Shown piece after piece: positions 1 through 6,680 of a stretch of DNA of 25,685 bases (positions are counted from its first letter, which is position 1; every line of letters begins with the position of its first letter). The notes beneath the pieces were generated by a model. The model was given only the letters and a program-made list of their open reading frames with translations. It was not told where the DNA came from and searched no databases. The DNA is from Elusimicrobiota bacterium (GTDB lineage Bacteria > Elusimicrobiota > Elusimicrobia > O2-12-FULL-59-9). Both the position numbers and the translations under genes were made by a program. The stretch is taken from positions 1-25,685 of the forward strand of contig JACQRQ010000216.1 of assembly GCA_016206405.1 (NCBI GenBank), written 5' to 3'.

Positions 1-2
1 AT

Positions 3-269
3 CCCGCCAGGGACGGTCAAAATCCGACTTTGCATATCGAGGCCGGCCTCGCGGATGAGATTCAAATTCGAATTTATGACGTCTCCGCCCAGCTTGTTCA
101 CGAAGCCCTTTTGACCGGAGCGCCGTCCGTCATCAATGATAAGTACGCCTACGAGTACGCATGGGATGTCTCCGGCGTCGGAAGCGGCGTCTATTATTAT
201 GCGGTCACCGCCCAAAAAGCCGGGGAGCCGGATTTGACGGCCGCAGGCAAATGCGCGGTCATCAAGTGA
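3..269 (+). CDS. C-terminal end of an exported protein with FlgD-like Ig domain (5' truncated)
   Basis: An open frame runs from the window edge to a TGA at 267-269, so only about 88 C-terminal residues are seen and the true start lies upstream. The visible part begins with an N-P-x-R-x-G-x-N-P-T type segment, continues with a beta-rich stretch (IQIRIYDVSAQLVHEA) and a W-D-x-S-G-V-x-S-G-V-Y-Y-Y segment, and ends VIK. This matches the FlgD-like / type-IX-like C-terminal Ig fold that closes many large cell-surface proteins in Elusimicrobiota, Fibrobacteres and related groups. In those proteins it serves as an anchoring or sorting module, or as a structural cap. The passenger domain is outside the window, so its function is unknown. 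The gene converges on the Omp85-type gene with only 8 nt between the two stop codons. Confidence 0.7.
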   Translation, partial: PARDGQNPTLHIEAGLADEIQIRIYDVSAQLVHEALLTGAPSVINDKYAYEYAWDVSGVGSGVYYYAVTAQKAGEPDLTAAGKCAVIK

Positions 270-277
270 GTCGGAGT

Positions 278-1975
278 TTATTGCTCCAACCGGGGCGCGT
301 CGGGATCCTCGCGCAGGCTCCGGGTGGGTCCCTTCAGAAAATCCTGGGCGATGCTGTTGGATGTTCCAAAAGCGTGGCCAAGCAATATCGATAAAACCCA
401 CCTTCCGCCGCCGCCGGGGGGGCCGTTTAGCGCATAGGCGATATCGGCGCGCCCCACCAGCCCCAACGAAGAGCGAGTCGGTCCTCCTCGAAGACCGAAA
501 CCGACGTCCGTTTTGAAATCGCGAAGGGTCATCAACTTCTTATTGGGTTCGGCGATGCCGGCGTCAAAAAAAAGCGCCCCGCCGATATATCCCAGGTGCA
601 AAAATTCATGCGGGAGATAAAAACGGTGTTCAACGTTGAAAAGCATCGTTTTGTTGCCGGAGAGGCTGTGCACCTTGTAGCCGCGCAGGCCGTTTTCTCC
701 ACCCACCAATTGCTGGTTTTCCCCATCGAGATTGATGCCGTAGGTCCCTTCGGCATGCAGGATCCACGTCTGCGGCCAGCGGGTGGAAAGCTTCCAGTAT
801 AGATTGGCGCTTCCGTGAAAAAGGGTGTTGCGCAACTGCCTGTCCGCCCGTCCCTTAAACCCCAGGCGCGCCATGGCGAATTTGCCCTCGCCCAAGGAGA
901 TTCCATGCTGGTCCTGCAAGGCGAAGGTGAGCCAGTCCCGGCTGGAACCGAAGGCCGTCGCGGCGTATCCAAGGCTGGCTTCGCCTTCATTGCCAAGGTT
1001 AAAGTCTTCCACCCTCTCCACTTTATTGATGAAGGTCTCTTCGATGTAGCGCGGCACAAGCCACCTAAATATCAGGGAGGGGCCGCTCAGGACGCGGTTT
1101 TGCGGCAAGGTTCCCGGCAGGGTCCCGGCTTTGGATTTGAAGTAGTTTCTCTCGTAGGAGAGGCTGCCCCCGATGCGTTGTATGACGGAGCTGCGGCGGT
1201 TGATGCGCATCGCCGCGCCGGCTTCCGCCACGTCATGACCGTGGATGAAATTGGAAGTTTCTTGGGCATTATCATAAAGTTTGCCTTCTTTTTGCAGGTT
1301 GGTGCCGGAGATAAAACCGGCAAAAGGAGTCTGCAGGGCGAAAAACGGGTGCTCCAACAGGGCCCCCAATTCCGAACCGTCCTTGATGTTTCCGGCGATC
1401 GCGGAGAACCTGACGCGCGAGTTGAGCACGCGCGGATCGATATATTGGATGGTGTTGTTCGTGTCCTTGCCGACCCTCTCGTTTAAGAGGCTGATTGTTT
1501 TTCCGTAGCCCAGCAAATTTTTCTCGAGCAGGCCGGCGCCGGAAATGTGCTCCCCGCCGCGTGTGCCAAACACAAACTCCGGAGCCAAAGTCCAGCTGTC
1601 CTGCGTGAGCACCTCCAAGTCAAAACTCTCGGGCGTTCGGTTGATCGGGCGAATCCTGGCGGATTTTATGAAAGAAAATTCACGAAGATTTCGTTCGGAT
1701 TCTTTGACGAGATCCAGACTCCACGGATCTCCCGGATGAAGCAGCAATTCCGTCCGGATGATTTCCTGGCGGGTGTTGATGTGAATCTTATTGGCCAAGC
1801 GAAAGAGCCATTTATCCTCGCCGGGCACCGACGGGTCGAACACGTTTTTGGGGATCAAAATCAAACCCCGCAGGGTGGGAGTTGAGCCGCTTTCGGCGGC
1901 CGGAGCCGGACTTGCCGCGCAAGCGAGGATTAAAAGGAAAGTGAAAATTCGCGGGTTTACAGGCGCCGATTTCAT
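278..1975 (-). CDS. Omp85/BamA-family outer-membrane protein (one POTRA domain plus surface-antigen barrel)
   Basis: The 565-residue product has a signal peptide (hydrophobic core about residues 9-23, cleavage likely near PAPAAES). Residues about 35-125 form a single POTRA-like unit (IRTELLLHPGDPWSLDLVKE, then a conserved helix and FSFIKSARIRP). The remainder is beta-barrel sequence with the diagnostic Omp85 motif GENGLRGY at about 426-433. Known relatives insert or translocate proteins or lipids at the outer membrane. One POTRA is fewer than the five of BamA and resembles two-partner-secretion, TamA-like or patatin-associated forms, so the substrate cannot be named. The last ~25 residues (after HAFGTSNS) extend past the usual terminal beta-strand, which is unusual for this family. 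The ATG at 1975 fits the signal peptide and has a TATAAT box 11 nt upstream instead of a Shine-Dalgarno site. The gene is divergent from lgt. Confidence 0.8.
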   Translation of the reverse strand: MKSAPVNPRIFTFLLILACAASPAPAAESGSTPTLRGLILIPKNVFDPSVPGEDKWLFRLANKIHINTRQEIIRTELLLHPGDPWSLDLVKESERNLREFSFIKSARIRPINRTPESFDLEVLTQDSWTLAPEFVFGTRGGEHISGAGLLEKNLLGYGKTISLLNERVGKDTNNTIQYIDPRVLNSRVRFSAIAGNIKDGSELGALLEHPFFALQTPFAGFISGTNLQKEGKLYDNAQETSNFIHGHDVAEAGAAMRINRRSSVIQRIGGSLSYERNYFKSKAGTLPGTLPQNRVLSGPSLIFRWLVPRYIEETFINKVERVEDFNLGNEGEASLGYAATAFGSSRDWLTFALQDQHGISLGEGKFAMARLGFKGRADRQLRNTLFHGSANLYWKLSTRWPQTWILHAEGTYGINLDGENQQLVGGENGLRGYKVHSLSGNKTMLFNVEHRFYLPHEFLHLGYIGGALFFDAGIAEPNKKLMTLRDFKTDVGFGLRGGPTRSSLGLVGRADIAYALNGPPGGGGRWVLSILLGHAFGTSNSIAQDFLKGPTRSLREDPDAPRLEQ

Positions 1976-2040
1976 GAAGCGTTGGGATTATAGCCTTTCG
2001 TTCCGTCCCTGTCAAAAGACGTATAATAATGACTTCTTGC
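1976..2040. promoter_or_regulatory. Divergent promoter region between the Omp85-type gene and lgt
   Basis: Two perfect TATAAT hexamers face away from each other. One is on the minus strand at 1992-1987, 11 nt before the Omp85 ATG. The other is on the plus strand at 2022-2027, 13 nt before the lgt ATG chosen here (2041) and 1 nt before the alternative ATG at 2029. Both would give transcripts with almost no leader. I see no good TTGACA at the expected distance and no Shine-Dalgarno before either start. Confidence 0.5.
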
Positions 2041-2823
2041 ATGCATCCGATCCTTTTTAATATCTGGTCTTTTGAGGTCGCCACCTACGGCGTGTTGGTG
2101 GCCTCGGGTTATATGGCGGGCATATTTTATTTGCGCCGGTGGCTGAAGGTCTTAAAAATGCCCGAGGAGCGGTTTGACCAGTTCGTTCTCGGAACCCTCT
2201 TGTCGGCGGTCTTGGGCGGCAAGGTTTTGTATGTCGTTCTCTATTGGAATCAATTCGGCGGCTGGCTGGATATCCTGAGGTCTTTCCGCTTCGGCTTCGT
2301 GTTTTATGGCGGCTTCATCGGCGTGGTGGTCTTTGGATTATGGTTTTGCCGCCGGAAAAAGATGCAATTTTTAGCCTTGGCGGATGCCGCCGCCCCCGCG
2401 GCGGCGCTGGGGCATGCCATAGGCCGTCTGGGCTGCTTGATGGCCGGCTGCTGCTACGGCCGCCCGACCCGCGTTTTTTTCGGGGTTGCTTTCACCGATT
2501 CAAAGGCGTTGGTGGATTATCCCTTGATGGGAGTCCCGCTGCATCCGACGCAGCTCTATGAAGCGTTCGGGAACTTGGCTGTGTTCGCCGTGCTGCATCG
2601 CCTCATGAAAAGAAAATACGCGGTCCCCGCTTCGGCCGATGGCGGCGTTATCTCGGCTTATACGCTGTTGTACGCCGCGCTCCGTTTTGCCATTGAGTTT
2701 TTCCGCGCCGATGACCGAGGCGGATTTTTCTGGGGGTTATCGCCTTCGCAGTGGGCGGCGGCGGCGCTGGCGGCCGGCGCGCTGATATTACGGGCAAAAT
2801 ATGCCTTCTCCGAAAACTCGTAA
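2041..2823 (+). CDS. lgt: Prolipoprotein diacylglyceryl transferase
   Basis: Lgt transfers a diacylglyceryl group from phosphatidylglycerol to the lipobox cysteine of prolipoproteins in the inner membrane. The 260-residue product has the usual MHPILF start, about seven hydrophobic segments, a GRLGCLMAGCCYG block at residues 128-140 (the cysteine-rich version of the Lgt signature, with the conserved Arg) and HPTQLYEA at 168-175. Near the end it has the R-x3-EFFR-x-DDRG motif. The frame also opens at an ATG at 2029, but family starts are normally M-x-P-I-L-F, so 2041 is preferred. The 3' end overlaps the next gene by 23 nt, implying co-transcription with the pseudouridine synthase. I am sure of the family. 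The C-rich signature differs from the E. coli HGGRxGN form but is common in other phyla. Confidence 0.92.
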   Translation: MHPILFNIWSFEVATYGVLVASGYMAGIFYLRRWLKVLKMPEERFDQFVLGTLLSAVLGGKVLYVVLYWNQFGGWLDILRSFRFGFVFYGGFIGVVVFGLWFCRRKKMQFLALADAAAPAAALGHAIGRLGCLMAGCCYGRPTRVFFGVAFTDSKALVDYPLMGVPLHPTQLYEAFGNLAVFAVLHRLMKRKYAVPASADGGVISAYTLLYAALRFAIEFFRADDRGGFFWGLSPSQWAAAALAAGALILRAKYAFSENS

Positions 2824-3730
2824 GGCGCAGGAAATCATCGCGGCGGAATCGGGCGAGCGCTTGGACGCTTACTTGGCGGGGCGATTTGAGGGCTACAGCC
2901 GCAATTTTTGGAAAAAGATGATAGAAAACGGCAACGTCGAAGTCCTCGGACAAAGTCAGCCGGCGGATTTTCATCTCGCGCAGGACATGAAAATCACGAT
3001 CCGTTGGCCGGAATTTTCATGGAGCGATGAGGATTTGAGGCGATGGATACTGCATGAGGACGGTCAAATCCTGGTGTTGAACAAGCCGGCCGGGCTCATC
3101 GTCCACCCGCTGGGAGAAAGCTGGCTGCGTTCGCCGCGGGCCGCCCTGATGGAACCGGAGCCCAATCTGGCCGGGATGCTGCTGAAGTGGCGGCCCGCTT
3201 TGGCGGGTGTGGAGCGCCTGGGCTTGGCGCACCGTCTGGATAAAGAAACCAGCGGAGTGATGGTGGTGAGCCTCTCCAAGAAGGCCCAAACAAGCCTCAA
3301 AGCGCAATTTGAAAGCAGGGAAATCCTAAAAATTTACCGCGCCGTCGTTTGGGGAAACGTGAAGCAAGACGCCGGCGTTATCGACGCGCCCATAGGCAGA
3401 GAGGCGCACGGGCGGCTTCTGCGCGTGATCGCCATGGGGCGCCAAGCGATCACAGAATACAAAGTGCTGAAACGCGGAGGCCATACGACGGCTTTGGAAA
3501 TTTATCCGCAAACCGGAAGGACCAATCAAATACGCGTCCACCTGACGTCCATCGGGCATCCCGTGGTCGGCGACAGGGAATATTCCTTAGGAGAGTTTCC
3601 CGAGCAGCCAAAGACGCAGAGGCTGCTGCTGCATGCATGGAAGATCGAGTTTGCGCATCCCCAAAACGGCAAAACGGTGAAATTCTGCGCCCCGTTGCCC
3701 AAAGATTTTAAAATTGAAAAGACCGGTTAA
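2801..3730 (+). CDS. RluA-family 23S rRNA pseudouridine synthase (RluD-like)
   Basis: The protein has 309 residues. Residues about 18-70 form an S4-like RNA-binding domain (GERLDAYLAGRF). The catalytic domain carries LNKPAGLIVHP at about 93-103 and the active-site motif HRLDKETSG at 144-152, whose Asp147 is the nucleophile. Further on is the conserved GRTNQIRVHL block. Members isomerise uridines in large-subunit rRNA; without comparison I cannot separate RluD from RluC or RluA specificity. It starts inside lgt with a 23-nt overlap, so the two are translationally linked. Its TAA stop shares the palindrome TTAA (3727-3730) with the stop codon of the opposing gene. This pairing with lgt resembles the common lspA-rluD arrangement of lipoprotein-maturation and pseudouridylation genes. 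Confidence 0.9.
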   Translation: MPSPKTRKAQEIIAAESGERLDAYLAGRFEGYSRNFWKKMIENGNVEVLGQSQPADFHLAQDMKITIRWPEFSWSDEDLRRWILHEDGQILVLNKPAGLIVHPLGESWLRSPRAALMEPEPNLAGMLLKWRPALAGVERLGLAHRLDKETSGVMVVSLSKKAQTSLKAQFESREILKIYRAVVWGNVKQDAGVIDAPIGREAHGRLLRVIAMGRQAITEYKVLKRGGHTTALEIYPQTGRTNQIRVHLTSIGHPVVGDREYSLGEFPEQPKTQRLLLHAWKIEFAHPQNGKTVKFCAPLPKDFKIEKTG

Positions 3731-4587
3731 ATAGCCCGCCACATCCGGTCCCATTGCTTCTGAGCCCAAGCTGTCCAAGTCAGGCCGCTGTTTTGGAGTT
3801 CCTCAAAAGTGGTCGCTCGCGCGATTTGCCTCTGGATTTGTTTCTGGAAGGCGGCCACGTCGGAGGTGGACACATTTTCCGGCATCATCGCAATCGACGC
3901 TCTCACATTCCATAAAAACTCATCCGCGCGATCTCCGGCCGCTATCTCCCCGCTTTTTTTCAACGCTTCCTGGCGGGCGCTGATTTGATCGATGAGGTCC
4001 TGGCGCTTGACCTTCGGCGTTGCCTCAAACCTCATGCTGGATTTGAATATATCCTCGAGTTTATAGGCGGAATCCTTGACGTCCCTGCGGTAAGCCATTT
4101 CGTGTTCGTTGGGATATTCGGGCTTCGGGACGTATCCGATTCCGGGAAGATAGGAGAGGTCGCTGGAGCGATGGAAAGAATCTTCTTCCTTATGGCTTCC
4201 CATCCTGGAAACCGAATCTTCGTAAGATTTTACGCCGTAAGCGCCGCCGGCCGCCGCGTCAAAGGAAGATGCGGCCCCTGCGAAGGCCAGTTGGGGGCCT
4301 TCGTAGATCTTGCCGATTTCTTGACCCAAAACCTGCAAATTATTGGAGGCGGACTTTCGAACTTCCTGGAAAAGCGTCCCGATTTGACGGACAGCGCGCA
4401 GGGTTTCGCTTTTCTTGAAGTTGAGCAGGCCGGAGGAGCGAATGACGGGAGCTTGAATCCGCGTCGAGACGGTCATCTTGGCGGGGGCGCCGAGCTTGGC
4501 GGCGGAGAGCGGCGCCGTCAAAAAGGACGCGCATAGAACAATCGCCAAGGCCCAACTCATTTTAAAATGCCTTATTCCTCGTTTCAT
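3727..4587 (-). CDS. Exported protein of unknown function, 286 residues
   Basis: I do not recognise a family. The ATG at 4587 is chosen because a GGGAGG Shine-Dalgarno sits about 8 nt upstream and because MKRGIRHFKMSWALAIVLCA opens a clear signal peptide, with cleavage probably after LSAA. An in-frame upstream start at 4608 would put seven extra residues before it. The mature part is rich in charged and polar residues. It has likely helical stretches (ETLRAVRQIGTLFQEVRKSA; DLIDQISARQEALKKSGEI), a Pro/Tyr-rich middle (YLPGIGYVPKPEYPNEHEM) and a Trp-rich end. No cysteine lies at the cleavage site, so it is not a lipoprotein. It stands alone on the minus strand, divergent from the proline dehydrogenase operon. 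Unlike most of its neighbours it has a real leader and ribosome-binding site. Confidence 0.65.
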   Translation of the reverse strand: MKRGIRHFKMSWALAIVLCASFLTAPLSAAKLGAPAKMTVSTRIQAPVIRSSGLLNFKKSETLRAVRQIGTLFQEVRKSASNNLQVLGQEIGKIYEGPQLAFAGAASSFDAAAGGAYGVKSYEDSVSRMGSHKEEDSFHRSSDLSYLPGIGYVPKPEYPNEHEMAYRRDVKDSAYKLEDIFKSSMRFEATPKVKRQDLIDQISARQEALKKSGEIAAGDRADEFLWNVRASIAMMPENVSTSDVAAFQKQIQRQIARATTFEELQNSGLTWTAWAQKQWDRMWRAI

Positions 4588-4765
4588 AACTTTAACCTCC
4601 CGTCTCATCCGGCTTAAGTCCTACTTAAGCGTAGCCCCGGAGGGCGAGTCCGGCATGGGACCAAAGGTCCGAGGCGGCCCGTCTTTGGACCCATGCGATA
4701 ATAGGACCTTTGGCACACTACTCGGCAAATAGACATATCCGGCTTAAAATGTTAAATTTCCCGGC
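4588..4765. promoter_or_regulatory. Divergent intergenic region with promoter and repeats
   Basis: This 178-bp region separates the exported minus-strand protein from the proline dehydrogenase gene. The plus-strand promoter I see is TAGACA at 4730-4735, a 17-nt spacer and TAAATT at 4753-4758, ending 7 nt before the ATG at 4766, so the transcript would be leaderless. ATCCGGCTTAA occurs twice, at 4607-4617 and 4737-4747. Two CTTAAG sites lie one helical turn apart (4613-4618 and 4624-4629) upstream of the minus-strand gene. The large inverted repeat in the middle is listed separately. Confidence 0.45.
4653..4696. repeat. Inverted repeat (14-bp arms, 13 of 14 matching)
   Basis: The left arm GCATGGGACCAAAG (4653-4666) pairs with the right arm CTTTGGACCCATGC (4683-4696) across a 16-nt loop, with one mismatch. 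The left arm runs into GGACC-AAA-GGTCC, itself a small palindrome. A third related copy, GGACCTTTGG, follows at 4704-4713. No U-run follows on either strand, so a simple intrinsic terminator is unlikely. It could be a bidirectional regulatory hairpin or a short dispersed palindromic element. Confidence 0.6.
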
Positions 4766-5614
4766 ATGGGAGTATTGAGCTTTTTGGCCCGCCGCTTCGT
4801 GGCGGGCGAAGACACATTCTCGGCCATCGAGGCCGCCCGCCGGTTGAACGGGGAGGGGCTTAAAGCCACGTTGAATTTTCTGGGAGAAGAGTCGCGCGAC
4901 CCGGAGCAGACACAGGGGACGGTCGCGGAATATTTGAGATCCATCCGAAAAATCGGGGAAAAGGAGATCGACGCCAATATTTCCGTGAAGCTGACCCAAT
5001 TGGGCCTCAGTTTGGACCAGCAATTGTGCCTGGACAACCTCTTCCTCATCCTGGAGGAGGCTAAAAAAACAAAAAATTTCGTGCGCGTGGACATGGAAAG
5101 CTCGGCCTATACGCAGCGCACTCTAGACATCGTTGCGGCCGCTTCCAAGGCGGGATTTCTAGTGGGGCCCGTCATCCAATCCTGTCTGCGCCGAAGTCAA
5201 AAGGACGTCGAGGATTTAAACCGGTTGGGGCTGCGGGTCCGGCTTTGCAAAGGGGCCTATAAAGAGCCCCCCGGGCTGGCCTTCGACCAGCGCCGGGAAG
5301 TCGATGAAAACTATGACGCTTTGGCCGCCGCGCTTTTAGACGGCGGCCGCGAACCGGCCTTCGCCACCCACGACGACCGGCGCATCGCGCATGTGGTCCG
5401 CTGCGCGGCGGCGAGGAAAACGGTCCGCGGCCGGTTCGAATTTCAGATGCTCTACGGCTTGCGCCGCCGCCGCCGGCGGGAACTCGCGCGGGAAGGGCAC
5501 CAGGTGCGGATATACGTCCCTTACGGAACGCATTGGCTGCCGTACTTTTACAGACGGATCAGGGAGCGCAAGGAAAACGCCCTGTTCGTGCTCAAAGGGA
5601 TGCTCTCAGACTAA
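4766..5614 (+). CDS. Proline dehydrogenase (monofunctional, FAD-dependent)
   Basis: The enzyme oxidises L-proline to 1-pyrroline-5-carboxylate, passing electrons through FAD to the quinone pool at the membrane. At 282 residues it has the length of a monofunctional PRODH. Comparison with PutA places the active-site residues at Lys75 (NISVKL), Asp109 (VRVDMES), Tyr165 (KGAYKEP), Tyr253 (VPYGTHW) and the paired Arg263-Arg264 with Glu267 (YRRIRERKEN). The FQMLYG block at 226-231 is also typical. No P5C dehydrogenase lies next to it, so the second step must be encoded elsewhere. It is the first gene of a plus-strand operon, with tdh starting 4 nt after its stop. The start at 4766 is supported by the promoter box ending 7 nt before it. 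Confidence 0.9.
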   Translation: MGVLSFLARRFVAGEDTFSAIEAARRLNGEGLKATLNFLGEESRDPEQTQGTVAEYLRSIRKIGEKEIDANISVKLTQLGLSLDQQLCLDNLFLILEEAKKTKNFVRVDMESSAYTQRTLDIVAAASKAGFLVGPVIQSCLRRSQKDVEDLNRLGLRVRLCKGAYKEPPGLAFDQRREVDENYDALAAALLDGGREPAFATHDDRRIAHVVRCAAARKTVRGRFEFQMLYGLRRRRRRELAREGHQVRIYVPYGTHWLPYFYRRIRERKENALFVLKGMLSD

Positions 5615-5618
5615 TCCG

Positions 5619-6656
5619 ATGAAGGCGATTTCGAAGACGCGCGCGGGCTTCGGGGCGGCTTGGGTGGATTGCCGGACGCCGTCCATCGGCCCGAGAGATT
5701 TGCTCATCCGGGTGCACCGGGCCTCGATCTGCGGCAGCGATTTGCCAATTTACCAATGGACAAGTTGGGCGCCGCAGCGCTTGAAGCTGCCTATGGTTTT
5801 CGGCCATGAACTGTGCGGCACGGTGGCGGGGGCGGGCAAATCGGCGGGAGATTTCAAGCTCGGGGATTTCGTGTCGGTGGAGTCGCATATCTACTGCGGG
5901 AAATGCCGGCAATGCCTTCAAAACCAGAAGCAGGTATGCCAAGATTTAAAAATCATCGGCCTGGACTCTCCGGGGGGATTTAGCGAGTACGCCCGGATTC
6001 CGGCTCGCTGCGCGTGGAAATTCGCCGACTCGGCGCTAAAGCCCTATGGGTCTCTGTTGGAGCCTTTGGGAAACGCAGTCTATACCGTTTTGGCGGAGGA
6101 GGTCGCGGGGCGATCGGTTTTGGTCCTGGGCTGCGGCCCGCAGGGTCTCTTCGCCGTCGCGGTGGCGAAAGCCTCGGGCGCTGCGCCGGTGATCGCCGTA
6201 GAGTCGTCCCCCTACCGCAGAAAACTCGCGGAAAAGGCCGGCGCCGACGCCGTGTTCTCGCCGCAGGAGAGCCGCCTCCTCTCCAAAATCCGGAAAAAGG
6301 CCAAATACGCCGGCGGGGTGGACGTCGTTTTGGAGCTTTCCGGCAGTCCCCAGGCGATCGCGCTGGGTCTTGAGTCCCTGAGGAGCGGGGGTCGGCTAAG
6401 CGCCTTCGGCATTCCGCCCCGGAAATTGGAGGTGGATTGGGCCCGGCATGTGATTTTTAAAGGGGTGCGCATCTCAGGCATCGTGGGGCGCGAAATTTTC
6501 GGAACATGGAAGCAGATGATGAAACTAATTCGCGGCGGCGCCATCCCGTTTGAGGCCATCGTCACCCACACCTTCCCTATGAAGGATTTTGAGCGGGGCT
6601 TTGAGGTCATGCTGGACCCCGAAAAGCGCTGCGGCAAGGTGCTTTTGGCGCCGTAG
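5619..6656 (+). CDS. tdh: L-threonine 3-dehydrogenase
   Basis: It catalyses NAD-dependent oxidation of threonine to 2-amino-3-ketobutyrate. The 345-residue zinc medium-chain dehydrogenase starts MKAISK, very like E. coli Tdh. Catalytic zinc ligands are visible as Cys38 (ICGSD) and His63-Glu64 (FGHE). The structural zinc site is Cys93, 96, 99 and 107 (CGKCRQCLQNQKQVC). The Rossmann motif GCGPQG is at 171-176, followed by an acidic residue (Glu195) that suits NAD. GREIFGTWKQM near the end is the Tdh-specific block (E. coli has GREMFETWYKM). The frame is open further upstream, but that part lies inside proline dehydrogenase. The next gene encodes the enzyme that uses its unstable product, which settles the assignment against other alcohol dehydrogenases. 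Confidence 0.9.
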   Translation: MKAISKTRAGFGAAWVDCRTPSIGPRDLLIRVHRASICGSDLPIYQWTSWAPQRLKLPMVFGHELCGTVAGAGKSAGDFKLGDFVSVESHIYCGKCRQCLQNQKQVCQDLKIIGLDSPGGFSEYARIPARCAWKFADSALKPYGSLLEPLGNAVYTVLAEEVAGRSVLVLGCGPQGLFAVAVAKASGAAPVIAVESSPYRRKLAEKAGADAVFSPQESRLLSKIRKKAKYAGGVDVVLELSGSPQAIALGLESLRSGGRLSAFGIPPRKLEVDWARHVIFKGVRISGIVGREIFGTWKQMMKLIRGGAIPFEAIVTHTFPMKDFERGFEVMLDPEKRCGKVLLAP

Positions 6657-6680
6657 CGCCCCACGGCAAGGACAGCGCGC

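Noticed and set aside
4653..4696. Intrinsic terminator
   Set aside because: The stem is strong but neither side is followed by a T-run, and it lies between divergent starts where no transcript ends.
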